Shown here piece by piece: positions 24,248 to 35,981 of a stretch of 64,000 bases of DNA. Origin of the DNA: Homalodisca vitripennis (lineage: Eukaryota; Arthropoda; Insecta; Hemiptera; Cicadellidae); the NCBI RefSeq assembly GCF_021130785.1, contig NW_025777586.1:1-64000 (forward strand), written 5' to 3'. The notes below the pieces were generated by a model. The model had not been told where the DNA came from, did not search any database, and saw only the letters and a program-made list of their open reading frames with translations. Both the position numbers and the translations under genes were made by a program. Each line of letters opens with the position of its first letter. Position 1 is the stretch's first letter.

Positions 24248-26060
24248 ATGTATAATACATCTTCAAATATTTCGTTCAGAAGTAAAACATATCTTGATAA
24301 CTACCATCCATTTCGAATCGAATACAAAAAAGGCGTGATTATAAACAAGCTTATCGTCAAGCAACCTGATGGTGTGTTGAATAAAATCAGCAATTTCTGT
24401 AATAAACAAAAAACTATTTGGCAAATAAAAAACAGGTGGAAGTGCTCTAAGCAAACTTAAGCTATAGCAAGACCTTGGCTATGGATTGTGGATCTATAAC
24501 TAATCCGTCTTTAATCTCATAGCCATTCAGTACATTCATCTTTAACATAGGCATGACCGATTAGAATAATTACTAATTGATTTTCAACAATTGTCAACGC
24601 TCTAAGATTTTCAAAGACGTTTTTCTTACTGGACTAATATGGTTTTCATGAAGGTGAGTAAAATATCACCTAATCAATTCGGGTTTTCTAAAAATAAATT
24701 CACAACAGAATATGCTATCCAAACATTTTTGTCTTCTATAGTTAATTCCCTAGATTTAGGTCTTTTGACTATAGAAGTGTTCTTTGACTTAACCAGAGCC
24801 TTCAATATAATAGACCACAAAATCCCTTTAGGTACATAATATGGTCTTGGCCTAACAGGATTTTCTTATTTATGGGTCCATATCTATTTTAGGGGTAGGT
24901 GTTGGACATGGCTCTTCATGATGGGCGTGATCATAATCATTATCGAATATAACGAGTATCTCAGGGATGAGTTCTTGGTCCAATCCTTTTCTCACAATTT
25001 ATCAACAACTTTCTTAAAACTGTAAATAAAGGCAAAATTTATCTCTTCGCAGATGATATTTATTTTTCGTTATATCCAAAACCTGCAGAGATCTCGTGTT
25101 TCATACGCAACAACTGCAGGTTTGAAACACGAGATCTTTAAGCGAGTTAAAGATCTCGTGTTTCATACGTAACAACTGCAGGTTTTTGGTTTAATAAAAA
25201 TCACTTGATTGTAAACAATGGAAAACTTCAAAAGATTTTAAAATAAGGGATTCAAGCTTGCACAATCATATTACATTCTTAATTGGCATTGAAAAGTCAA
25301 TATTTGCCTTTCTTCGGGATTTATTGGGGTCATTATTGATACAAATTTGAACTCCAGCGAGCACATTGATGATGTTTGTAAGACTAAGAAGTAGAATCTT
25401 TGTTTTAAAATATCTGGCTGCACTCTCAAAGTTGGATGTAATTTGTACAGCATATTATGGAACAATACACCCAATTTTAACCTATGTAGTTGAGATTTGG
25501 AGTCATGAGTGTGTACGGACTAAGTTCATATTGAGAGCAATTCTTAAAATTTTTAAGAAACCTCGTATTTTTTCTGCAAGCCTCTTTTCCAACAATATAG
25601 TACAGTATTTAAGTTTTCCTTCAATATACTGTACATCCTTTACGCTGTGAAATACGTACATATAAATCAGACACGTTATTCCTTTGCAGACAAATCTTTG
25701 CTACAAACTTCATAGAACATAACATAATTCTTACCAAACATAAAACTACAATTTTGATAACCACTTAATATTTAACGGTGGCTAGCTCTACAATGCAATG
25801 CCGAAGGACATTAAACTTTAAATAACACGTTCTTTTGTGAAGATACCCAATAAATGTCTTTTGACGGGTGACATAGCAGCAGCGTCGGAGAATTTTTAAG
25901 ACGTTTGAGTTGTTAACAATTTAATCGATTTGTATAACGACATGCGTTTATTCATGTATTACTCTATTCATTCATTAGTTTATTCATGTAAGTAGTCTTA
26001 TTCATTCTTGACGCTATTATATTTTGTGTTGTTAACCTATAAAGGTTTCTGCGAGGTTTT
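24248..26060 (+). mobile_element. LINE-D copy 1: degenerate Jockey-like non-LTR retrotransposon
   Basis: The EN-RT linker (24248-24460) has NKQKTIWQI, a phrase common in this clade's linker. RT follows: SPNQFGFSKNK (about 24669-24700), VFFDLTRAFNIIDHK (about 24775-24822), LFADDIYF (about 25040-25065), NKNHLIVNN (about 25193-25220), AYYGTIHPILTYVVEIWSHE (about 25450-25507) and an LYNAMP string near 25785. Several frame changes and stops occur. A local fold-back duplication at 25088-25182 interrupts it just after the catalytic motif. The 3' part matches the fragment at 17536-18130. It is not functional. Confidence 0.8.
25088..25183 (+). repeat. Fold-back (inverted plus direct) local duplication inside LINE-D
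   Basis: AGATCTCGTGTTTCATACG begins near 25089 and again near 25160. Between them lies the inverted version TGAAACACGAGATCTTTAA (about 25122-25141), separated from the second direct copy by a short spacer. The direct copies, including ACAACTGCAGGTTT, differ at one base. The inverted copy and the second direct copy can form a hairpin with a loop of about 13 bases. Confidence 0.9.
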
Positions 26061-27006
26061 ACACCCATATTACTAACGAAAACGGAATTTAAATCCAACC
26101 CTTTTGACCATTAAAATAAAGAAGAAACAGGGAAATAAAATATTATATATCATTAAAAAAATATAACACAAAGAAGATGTAAGTTCTGATATTGCTTGAA
26201 GTAAAATGTAATAATTGTATGTAAAGACTTGTGTGATTTAAACAGAGAAGTGTGTTTAGTAAAACATACAGTTTGCAATAATAGCAGTGGTGCAATCGAT
26301 TGGCTTACAATTTCTGGGTGAATTGACAACTGGAGAAGAAAAATGGAGGTCCACTTACTTTGTTTCTTTCGGAAATCCTTTAAGCCGTAAATGGCTCGTA
26401 ATTACTTTCAGGCTTAATCTTTCTTCAAACTTTCTTCATTTTGTTTAAGCCAGATCGCCATTACAAAGGCGAGGCTATTAGTTTTCGTGATAATACAATA
26501 AATGAGGTGTAAAATCCCTGGAATCCTACTCCTGTCGGGGGTTGTTTGTGTTTGTTTTCTTATTAAAATACAAAACCGGCCAATATAAGGTTTGTGAATC
26601 TTCACTTGAAATGTACGAGTTGCAATCTTACTCTTGGAATTTTGGAAAACTATTTCATATCTTCTCCGATATAAGTTTGAGATCTCAAACTCCCAGTTCA
26701 GGGCTAGATCACACGACTCTGTTACTTGCCGGTACCATCACACAACAGAGCCCTTACTTTTATCGGGTTTGAATCCCGATTTTTCATCAATAATTACTGG
26801 TATAAAATTAGGTAATTGTGGCACAAATATATTTTAAGTATCATTGAACTTTTAGCCTGAAAACGGAGGTCATCTGGAAACGCACGTGAAACATGTAGAG
26901 TCCATGGCCGTGAATGTGAATATCAACTACTATCTACCATTAGTTTACTTGAAGCACAAACTCACCAACAGATTACTTATTTTATCACATTATCTATCTA
27001 TCTATA
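26061..27006. other. AT-rich sequence, no gene
   Basis: Overlapping short frames at 26414-26837 show no motif. A T-arm-like hairpin at 26763-26779 is discussed under rejected items. A short ATCT run (about 26991-27005) leads into the mariner insertion site. Confidence 0.4.
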
Positions 27007-27008
27007 TA

Positions 27009-27036
27009 CAAGGTGTTTGAAAAGTCTGGGTACGGC
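27009..27036 (+). repeat. Left terminal inverted repeat
   Basis: Begins CAAGGTGTTTGAAAAGTCTG immediately after TA at 27007-27008 and matches the reverse complement of 28908-28935 with one mismatch (G against A at position 21). Confidence 0.95.
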
Positions 27037-27037
27037 C

Positions 27038-27126
27038 CTGCTATTTCTGACTGGATCGTCGTATTCTGATGCAGTAGGCGGCGTTTCACTCTACAAACCA
27101 ATGGTTCACTGATTAGTATTTATAAA
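27038..27126 (+). repeat. Left subterminal inverted repeat
   Basis: About 89 bases including CTGACTGGATCGTCGTATTC match the reverse complement of 28584-28671 at most positions, with one single-base gap. It probably continued the terminal repeat in the ancestral element and may hold transposase-binding sites. Confidence 0.9.
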
Positions 27127-27482
27127 ACATAACAAAAAATTTTAATTAAAAAATTAAGTGGTAAGTTAAATATTTCGCCAACAAAGAACAATGGTAGAAC
27201 TTAAGTATTAATATTATCCACTTTAACATTTTTAAATGTTTAAACTAATTTATTGAAGAGGAACTTGGATGTTTACTATTGTAAATGGTTCCATTCATGG
27301 ATGCTGTCACTTTCTAATGTTAGACAAAATGACCTGGGTTTTCCCTCCTTATCATTCAGGTTGTTATTAACAACAAACAAAGTCCTACATCTAATAATTC
27401 CTGTTACGGGAAATCACATTGTCAGTTCTCAGTTCTTACAGATTTTTTGTGAGTGCGCGTACAGTATTAGTTGTTTCTAGTT

Positions 27483-28552
27483 TAAAAATTGTTGAATTTC
27501 AAGTTAGTACAGAAAGAGAAATATACTCATTATGAGGAGAAATGGTGACCTCAAGCGCTCTTACTAAACCGTAGCAGATTTATTCCACCTATTTCACAAA
27601 ATGGTGTTGTCACCACCGTCCGCCGTTTCGAAGAAAATGCAACTGTAAAAGATCTTCGTCGCAGTGGCAGACCTAAAACAGCGACTAATGAGGACATGGC
27701 TAACGACGTACTTGTAACAGTCATTGAAGAGCCACATTCGACTACCAGGAATCTTGCTACTGAGTATAACATTAGTACATATTCTGTATGGAAAATTTTA
27801 AATTCTAACGATTACCACCCTTACATGGTTCATCTTGTACATGAACTATCCGAGGACCATTTTGATAGACGTATCGAATACTGCGATACAATGATGCAAA
27901 AGTTAGATACAGACCCGAATTTCGTTAACAACATTGTTTTTTCAGACGAAGTAAGTTTTTTGTTAAATGGAAATCTCAACCGACATAACTGTCGGTACTG
28001 GTCAGATACAAACCCTCACTGGATGAGAGAAGCTCACACCCAACATCCACAAAAAGTGAATGTTTGGTCGGGCCTGATAGGATCCAATGTAACCGATCCT
28101 TTTATTATCGATAGAAATCTAAATGGGGATACTTACCGCAACTTGTTGGTAGACAGAATTATTGCAGCTATCCGAAATTTGGGATTAAATTTTGATTCTG
28201 TTTGGTTCCAACAAGATGGAGCGCCCCCTCATTATGCGGTAAACGTACGTGATCTTTTGGACCAAACATTTCCAGAACGGCGGATAGGTCGGTGAGGAAA
28301 AATAGAATGGCATGTTAGATCCCCAGACCTTTAACCTTTAGATTACTTATTTTGGGGATATTTAAAAAATAAAGTTTATGAAATCAAGCCTTATGACGTA
28401 AACGACTATTACATGAAGCAGCAGAAATACCTCCTGAAATACTACGCAATGTTATGAATGGCTACTTCAACCGGCTGGCTCACTGTCAAACTGCAATGGG
28501 AGAACAATTTGAACATTTTATTGTAAATAAAAGGTTAGTTGCAAATTATTAA
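27483..28552 (+). pseudogene. Mariner-type transposase pseudogene
   Basis: The frame runs from about 27483 (KYTHYEEKW near 27519) with a stop at 27546-27548. The DNA-binding half shows VRRFEENATVKDLRRSGRPK; GRPK is the linker between the two helix-turn-helix motifs. The DDE half has FSDEVSF (first Asp 27945-27947), NVWSGLIGS, WFQQDGAPPH (second Asp 28215-28217) and PLDYLFWGYLKNKVY (third Asp 28341-28343). Exactly 41 codons separate the second and third Asp. Stops at 28293-28295 and 28332-28334 and a frameshift near 28400-28415 precede the C-terminus (IPPEILRNVMNGYFNRLAHC), ending in TAA at 28550-28552. The longest intact stretch, 27696-28295, covers 199 codons. Intact copies would cut and paste the element; this one cannot. 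No clear start ATG was found. Confidence 0.92.
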
Positions 28553-28583
28553 TAAGTAAGTACTTTGTTCTAAGATACTGTTC

Positions 28584-28671
28584 TAAATACTAACCAGTGA
28601 AACCATTGGTTAGTAGAGTGAAACGCTGCCTACCGCATCAGAATACGACGATTCAGTCAGAAATGGCAGCG
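28584..28671 (-). repeat. Right subterminal inverted repeat
   Basis: Reverse-complement partner of 27038-27126. Unlike the left one, it is separated from the terminal repeat by about 236 bases. Confidence 0.9.
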
Positions 28672-28907
28672 CATAATTTACTTCACAATGTTTACCTAAA
28701 ACAACCCGCCATTTCTGATTGGATAAACCTTTTGAGATGCGGTTTGCGGCATTCAACTCTTTAATTTAAGATTTCCATGTTTTCCTCTGTGGGCCGTCCC
28801 CCCATGGTTGGCATGTCATGGTAATAGCAAGGAAAAATAGTTTACATAGCTATATGACACTTTGCAAAGTTTATAGATGTTATCTGCTATGGTTTGTAAA
28901 ATATTAA

Positions 28908-28933
28908 GCCGTACTCAGACTTTTCAAACACCT

Positions 28934-28935
<2 letters not shown>
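28908..28935 (-). repeat. Right terminal inverted repeat
   Basis: Ends CAAACACCTTG immediately before TA at 28936-28937; it pairs with the left repeat at 27 of 28 positions. Confidence 0.95.

Positions 28936-28937
<2 letters not shown>

Positions 28938-29005
<68 letters not shown>
28938..29005 (+). repeat. (AT)n microsatellite
   Basis: About 33 AT units directly beyond the mariner's right TA. The insertion used, or later seeded, this tract. Confidence 0.97.
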
Positions 29006-29008
<3 letters not shown>

Positions 29009-29462
29009 GAATGTTTGTCCTTTATGGAATCGTGAACTATTTGACCGATCATTATGAAAATTTGTATGTAGGGTATATATGTATTTTTTCTACGGAGAAG
29101 GTTTATATGACATTCCCATTGATGTAACTCGCCACCGGGCAGCGCTGCAAAAATGTGTTTTCAAAGTGCCTGCACATTCTAAACGCAATTACAAGATAGT
29201 TACGTATGTTAAATAGCCAAACACTATTTGAAGGCACTAAGTTGTGACGTATATTTGTTTTTAAGATTGAACCTTAAGTATTAGACCACTTTTATAGTAC
29301 TGTATAAGCGTGTACAACGGCTATAAACATACACAGATTTTCTTGATCGTGGCAACAAGGCATACTCTACATCGGCGTTGAAATATTACTGACTTGAACT
29401 AGAAGTGCAAATACACGGGCAAAGCTTACGAAAAGCGTGCGAAGCCGCGGGAAACAGCTAGT
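29006..29462 (+). mobile_element. Short interspersed element ending in GCCGCGGG..ACAGCTAGT
   Basis: Starts after the AT tract with text of the kind GAACTATTTGACCGATCATT ... GAAAATTTGTATG, a phrase common at the start of this class of arthropod repeats, and ends at 29435-29462 with GCGTGCGAAGCCGCGGG then AAACAGCTAGT. The same 28-base end recurs at 35293-35320 with one mismatch. A CTAG-T end without inverted repeats fits a non-autonomous Helitron, but a truncated RTE-like tail is not excluded. No coding potential. Confidence 0.5.
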
Positions 29463-30409
29463 GATTAATTAGTGGTTAATTTGTCCAATGAGGAACCATG
29501 TTACAAGGTAGAGCACGAGTTCTGGAATAACTAATTAGTTTATGTTCATAATCACTCATTACTGTTTGTATTTATATCGGTTTTATAGACTATAAACATG
29601 ATGGTTATACAAATTTTACTTTCTCGCACCTACAGAAAAATATCAGACCAAACGAAACAATTTTATAAAGCAGACGGAATTGACTAAATAAACTTCAAGA
29701 CTTGAACAGGAATCGCTTAAGTGAATCTGCTAAGTTTGAGAAATAACAAGTTGCCGAATCAAGATCAACATCTTGTTACTTGTTACTTACAAGTTTAAGT
29801 AGTTTACATTAAAACGTGTAAACTAATTTCCAACTACCCAAGCAGATCTCATTGGAACACTTGTAACGCTGTATTATATAAGGTCAGGCGTTGATTTAAT
29901 AATCCTTAAATTTACATAAATTGATGCCAAACATATCTTTTGTGAGTATACACATTTTTTTTAATATTAACACTTATAAAAATATTTGACATTTGAACAT
30001 TCACTTTTCTTTACGTTGAAAGTTATTACTATTTTTAATTTTATTGTAAACTTTCAAAGCAGTTAATGAACCTTATTTATTAATGGTTTGTAAAAATGTA
30101 CTTTTAAAATATTGTGAGTAGAAAATTTAATGTAGATTAGGACGAAAGTGTAACACTTTACAGATTAGTTTATGTAGCTAAGAAAACGCTTCAAATATGA
30201 AATTGAAGATTAAAAATAATTTTTTAGTGAAAGTACACTGCGATAGCACGTTTGTAATTGGCCTTTAAATTCACAGAAGTCTTGAAAAAAGTTAGTAATA
30301 ACAACTACAAGGTTTAAATGCTATAAAAGCAAAGTAGAGAATGTCTCATTTTACTAGGCTAAGGTTTAGGCCTAAGAAGCCCTTTTGAGCCCTCAATTAA
30401 TTTTGAGCT
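29463..30409. other. AT-rich sequence, nothing recognised
   Basis: No ORF, RNA gene or repeat end is recognised. Confidence 0.4.
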
Positions 30410-30990
30410 ATGGTGGAATTCTCAAGCTGTCGGGACTGGATTAGGCTTTTCGAGGCGTCCTACAGCCTTCAATATTTATCCAATGTTTATAAACAAGTAA
30501 ATGTTGAAGATAGTATGTTTCTACCAGATTTAACAGATTCTCCTCTATGGACTCACATTATGAGTGGCGCCTTCAGAATCCTCCTTGGCAAGAGTGTTTG
30601 TACTTAAGAAAAGGGCGCTTAGGATTATCTACGGCGTATGCCAAAGAAAAAGATGTACAGGATATTCACGGCGAAAGGGAATCTTGACTGTAACCTCTGT
30701 GAAAACCATTTCGATGTTGTAAATAATAAAACCTTGTTTCTCTTTTTCCCATCAGTATAGCCCAAGAAACAAAATGAATTGCGTAATAAATTCTCAAACA
30801 TCGATTAAAGCTATTAAAAAATCATAAATATATTGTGGACCTAAAATTATTTAATTCTTGGCCAGGATATATAATGCACTATCCTAAACTTTGTCTCATA
30901 AAATCCATGTTGTAATATTTTCTCACGAATGGTAAATGTTATAACTTGTCAGAATTATTTTATTGTTCATAAAGTCTCTCACTTTTACAA
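30410..30990 (+). pseudogene. LINE-E: reverse transcriptase C-terminal fragment
   Basis: In two frames: AFRILLARVFVLKKRALRII at about 30571-30627 (canonical ..LQKRAIRII), then GVCQR, KGILTVTS near 30676-30700, and LKLFNSWPGYI at about 30840-30873, the order seen at the C-terminus of Jockey/CR1-like RTs. The 65-codon ORF at 30410-30607 covers only the first part. No catalytic palm remains and stops interrupt it. Whether this is a further copy of one of the other LINE families here could not be decided by eye. Confidence 0.65.
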
Positions 30991-32250
30991 TATATGTACA
31001 GTACATAAATGTTATTTTAAAAATAGCATTTTTATTCATAAAAACTATGTTTAAAGCATTGTAATATCTGTGAACAATAACAAAGTATTATATTATATAC
31101 GTAAAATTAAATTTCCCTCTACTCGTGAAACATGTTTATAATACATTTTCTAGTACACAAAACATTACAAAATGAAATACTTGGCTGACTAATCTTGGCT
31201 GGTATGTAATGTTTCCTGAAGCTAAAATATGAAATGAACGTGGAGTGCAATTAATAAAGAAGAAGGTCAGAGGACGGCTGAAAAAGTTTCATAATTGTAA
31301 ATATTCCTAAAGGGAAAACTCACCGTGTATTTTTACTCTTCTGGACTTTGTTTTTCTCCTCAAACAAAGAGTTTATTTACCTGGGCTTCTGCAAATAAAT
31401 ATTCGTTCGTTTGCAATACACTCTTTCTTTCTCTAGATACGTTCTTCAAACAAAAACTGTTAATCCTGAAAGATGATAGGTTTTGGTTCTTTCGCTTCAT
31501 TATTTAGAAATATACATATAAGTAGTTTACTATTCGTAATGTGTTTTAAATTATGATTTTTAATTAATTAAAAGGTGCAGCAAACGTAAGCGAGGAAAAC
31601 AGAAAAATACTCGAGTAGTTTTTATACCTACAACATATCCAGACATAACACAAGTTCATTGATAAAGACCGATGTTTGTGATGGCTGTTTATAGAAGATA
31701 TATAAAATAGACCCATTAAATTTAAGAACGAGTTTGGAGTTTTCAAATTAGTAAATCAAACCACTTTGCGTATCCCTAGCAATATAAAACGTGAAGTATT
31801 GATGTTTCACATTTTATGACACCGAAAAATCCAAACATGTGTTCGCAAGTTACCGAAAATAGTTATATGATTAACATTACACTACAATCAGTTTGTTTAT
31901 TCCACATTTTACTACTTGTCATCTTAGATACCCATGAGAAAATTTCGTTATTATTTTTTGTATTTAATGAGTTGATCTATTAATTAAAGTCAACTCAATC
32001 TTCCTACCTACTTTGACCTGGCAAATTTTATAGTGCAGTTTGATAAAGTAATGTGTGGCCACCCTACATATACATACAACGAAGTTTAAATTAATAAATG
32101 TCATATTAAAAAGTTTAAAGTATACAATTGTAAGTGATTTTGGGGACTTCAGCTACAAACACGTTGCTTCGTTGTTTTCCTCTAACTTTGCCACAACAGT
32201 CGAACACCGGCTATAGGGAACACTATGACCCGCCATTTTGTATGGATTGA
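30991..32250. other. AT-rich sequence, nothing recognised
   Basis: Short frames at 31325-31507 and 31564-31746 (minus) show no motif. Confidence 0.4.
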
Positions 32251-33113
32251 ACCGTACAACCACCAGTACTGCTCGACTCTTCTCTCCGATGTACATATAA
32301 AAATACGACATCTGCATCGAAAAGTAGATGTTTATGTATTGTAGCGATTTTTAAAGTTATGTTTACTCGTATTTGCAGTGGATCAAGCAATACAACGCCG
32401 TTCCGATCACTTGACTTGTAATACCGTACAACCACCAGTACTGCTCGACTCTCTTCTCTCCGATGTACATATAAAAATACGACATCTGCATCGAAAAGTA
32501 GATATTTATGTATTGTAGCGATTTTTAAAGTTATGTTTACTCGTATTTGCAGTGGATCAAGCAATACAACGCCGTTCCGATCACTTGACTTGTAATACCG
32601 TACAACCACCAGTACTGCTCGACTCTCTTCTCTCCGATGTACATATAAAAATACGACATCTGCATCGAAAAGTAGATATTTATGTATTGTAGCGATTTTT
32701 AAAGTTATGTTTACTCGTATTTGCAGTGGATCAAGCAATACAAACGCCGTTCCGATCACTTGACTTGTAATACCGTACAACCACCAGTACTGCTCGACTC
32801 TTCTCTCCGATGTACATATAAAAATACGACATCTGCATCGAAAAGTAGATATTTATGTATTGTAGCGATTTTTAAAGTTATGTTTACTCGTATTTGCAGT
32901 GGATCAAGCAATACAACGCCGTTCCGATCACTTGACTTGTAATACCGTACAACCACCAGTACTGCTCGACTCTCTTCTCTCCGATGTACATATAAAAATA
33001 CGACATCTGCATCGAAAAGTAGATATTTATGTATTGTAGCGATTTTTAAAGTTATGTTTACTCGTATTTGCAGTGGATCAAGCAATACAACGCCGTTCCG
33101 ATCACTTGACTTG
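32251..33113 (+). repeat. Tandem array, 172-175 bp monomer, 5 copies
   Basis: ACCGTACAACCACCAGTACT begins at 32251, 32423, 32597, 32772 and 32944. Monomers are nearly identical; length differences are one- to two-base indels (CTCTTCTCTCC against CTTCTCTCC, and an extra A before CGCCGTT). The minus-strand open frames of 185 and 109 codons merely cross monomers and change frame, so they are not taken as genes. Confidence 0.95.
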
Positions 33114-35292
33114 GTTATCGGCTATGGTGGTCATTATTTTCATAGTATTACATTTTTGTATTTATGTTTACAAAATTGTTGAATTACACCAAGAGTTTAT
33201 TACTAAATCTGGGTATGTAATAGTGCAATTTAAAGCAGTAAGGTTTTTTCCATGTTTAAATTTGATATTTCACAATGGATGTTAAACATGTCAAAACAAA
33301 TAGTAGGCTGTGGCTCCTAAAGCAGTAAATTAAGTTGACAATGGTAATGAATAAAGGTTTAGTAGAATGTTGTTTTATACTAAACATTGCAGGGAAATAT
33401 AAAGTGTTCTATAACTAATGTCTAGATTGCACATTGGAAAATGGCATGGATGCGAGAATGTTTAGACTTACAATTCGTTCCAATTTCAATTATTTATTTA
33501 ATTAACTCTATATTTAAAAATAATTTTTTGTTGTTTTACATAGGATTCTCGCCAGACTGCCCTACGACACGTAATACAATGTGAACTGATACTTAACAGC
33601 TGTTGTTCATCAGCTGATCTTCATCAAAGAGACAGAAATATTTGTTTACATTTCAATGTTTAAAAAATGTTAAGTTATTGCAAAGTGCTTGATCAGTAGT
33701 GTAATGCATATTGCAAAAGACGAAGTTATTGTCTAATTTTAAATTTTGATTGCACCAATAATCAATAACCATCTAATGCAATGACAATACTATTTAAACC
33801 CTGTAATAAAAACTACACTACTGTACAAAGATGTGCATGTTTCCACATAAAGTAATCGAATCTGGTTAGCTTCCTTGACATCGTGTATGGCATTTTTACT
33901 GTGGTTAATGCAACGTCAATGGATAACACACTCTTCCCCTTATACCAGAACCATATAATACACATTTCTTGATCAGTGAAAACATCAAAATCACTTCAGC
34001 ACCAGATATTTAATCTAAGTTGAATTCTAAAACCAACAAATGTGATCATTTTCTTGGTCAGTGCAACAGCATAATTCAATTGTGGAACCGTAAATAGATT
34101 GGACCGGGAGACAATTTAAAACGACCGGAACGGGCTCATATTGATCGCAGACACGGTTTAGCTGTATAATACACTTTCGGCATTGGGCACTACAACACTT
34201 GAAATGACTTAGACCGGAGGTTAGATTACAAGTGCTGGTAGTAGACTCTTTTTTACCCAATGAGGTCTTTAAAACCAACATATGTATATAAAATATTCTA
34301 TAGACCGAATAAATAAACTAGACCAATCAGACGGACCTGACTTTTTTTGACCACAGTAAGGTTTAAGTAGTACCAGTTATTTATTTTCTTGATCGGAAGA
34401 AAGAGGCAAACTAACAGTAACTTGAAAAAGTTTGATCGAAAGTAAATTAAAAAAGCCGAAAGAAGACGCTTTATGATCGAAGTTGGTTTCCGTTGGTGTA
34501 TATGTTCTTGATCGGAGCACAAGGAAAACTCTACAATGGTACTCTAAATAAGAAAGTAAATTTAATTAAACAGACGGAACTTGATTCTTTATTATCAAAA
34601 TAGTTTATCGAGACACCTATGTAAAGGAAGTGTTTCTGAATTATGTATCAACGGAGGAATGACTTTTCTCTACGACATCAGGGCTGGTGATCAAGTTGTG
34701 AAAATTCCCATAAGAAATGCATTGCACCAAATACATTTTATTTATAAAAAAAACCTGTCATAAAGTAATAAATTTTTCTATGTAAACATTGTAATATTAC
34801 AACGCAATAATATGTTTAATCCATTTAAGTACTATTAGAAAAGTGTTGCTATTTATACTCTTGAATGCAAAGCGTAAGCATAAAAGTAACATGGACACCA
34901 ACATATATATCTAAGAGAAGCTTAATTCCTATTCTAAACTGCACAGAATGCCGTATATCACTATGCACTATATAGCCATCACTATGCATTATATTATTAA
35001 TTGCTATTGTCTTCGGTTTAAGGATTCCTCCACACTAGCCAAAAATAGTTCAATTGTTACTCAAATCGTCGGAGCAATTTAATAAATTATCATGGAATGT
35101 TGGAGGGTTCAAATAAAAACTGTTTCACTCTACGACTTCAGGGTCCAAAAAAAACTGTTTTTAAAAAACGTAAATGTAAAATGAATCAGGAGATTGGAAT
35201 ACTTTTAGTGACTATTCAATTATCTCAGAAGCGTTTGAAATGTCATAGGAAAATCATACGTGAATATAGTGTCCTGTTTTTAACAGGAAATT
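33114..35292. other. AT-rich sequence, no gene
   Basis: Several GATCGGA/GACCGGA-like words recur irregularly from 34060 to 34520 without a clean period. The ORFs at 34027-34281, 34298-34522 and 34581-34763 carry no recognised motif. CTCTACGAC(A/T)TCAGGG occurs at about 34668 and 35129. Confidence 0.35.
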
Positions 35293-35320
35293 GCGTGCGA
35301 AGCCGCGGGTAACAGCTAGT
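35293..35320 (+). repeat. Second copy of the GCCGCGGG..ACAGCTAGT terminus
   Basis: GCGTGCGAAGCCGCGGGT then AACAGCTAGT, one mismatch from 29435-29462. The body of an element is presumably upstream, but its start is not visible and it does not resemble the body of the first copy. Confidence 0.6.
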
Positions 35321-35981
35321 TTTCATGTAAATTTAGCGGTTTTTGAGATATAAATGGAGAAACAGTTACAATGGACACAGAGTGTTTTCATAATTTGTAA
35401 ATTAAGGCGAAAACTTAAGCTAATTATAATTTATTTTCATATGATGTTTCAATTTTATAATGAAATCATTGGTAGCTGAGTTACAAGATAGGGAGGGGTA
35501 TTGTAAGATCTGTCGCGCGAAAAGCAACTCTGCCCCGATCTTAAAGCGTTTATCTATTTCTTATAACAGATGGTAGAGGTTTGAACCGTAAATAATTTTC
35601 ATTCAAACCAATCTTTAAATTTGCAAATAAGGATTGAATAAAAACTTCTTCATAAAAAGACACGATAAAAGTTCACCTAATAATTTTGTATAAATGTTGT
35701 AGTACAGTCACCAGTCAAGAGACAAGACAAGATTGACAAGAGAGTTTCATAATTACCTTCAGTTTACACGGAATGTGATACATTTACGTACACTCGCTCC
35801 ATCCAGTGATAATATACACAACTATGAACATTTTAGATATAGATTCTTATGTGAAATATATAAAAAATAAAACAATTTAAAAAAGGATTAAAATAATCTA
35901 TCTAAGGATTGAGCCAAATCTAATTAAGAGAAGATAATGAATCCTTAATCTGGTGAGAATGAGCAGGATTTCCTCCTCCTT
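35321..35981. other. AT-rich sequence, nothing recognised
   Basis: No ORF or repeat end is recognised up to the 147 bp array. Confidence 0.4.

Larger units (their letters stand above)
27009..28935 (+). mobile_element. Complete but dead Tc1/mariner-type transposon, DD41D spacing
   Basis: A 1927 bp element bounded by TA on each side (27007-27008 and 28936-28937), the target duplication of this superfamily. Terminal inverted repeats of 28 bp match at 27 positions and begin CAAGGTGTTTGAAAAG. Inside lies a transposase reading frame broken by three stops and a frameshift. The catalytic aspartates are spaced 41 residues apart in the second gap, the figure known for rosa-like DD41D mariners; assignment to that lineage is an inference. 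A second, longer inverted repeat pair lies inside the ends, but the right one is displaced inward by extra sequence (28672-28907). Insertion is next to an ATCT/AT microsatellite. Confidence 0.9.

Noticed and set aside
26740..26785. tRNA-like T arm: TCGGG TTTGAAT CCCGA at 26763-26779
   Set aside because: Stem and loop sizes fit a T arm, but I found no acceptor pairing, anticodon arm or A box at the right distance. At most a SINE or tRNA scrap; not listed as an RNA gene.
32223..33085. Minus-strand ORFs of 185 and 109 codons with repeated peptide text
   Set aside because: They run over monomers of 172-175 bp, and the frame is kept only by chance indels; no conserved unit length divisible by three.
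34060..34520. Degenerate repeat with GATCGGA/GACCGGA words
   Set aside because: Spacing is irregular and flanks of the words do not align, so I could not define a unit.
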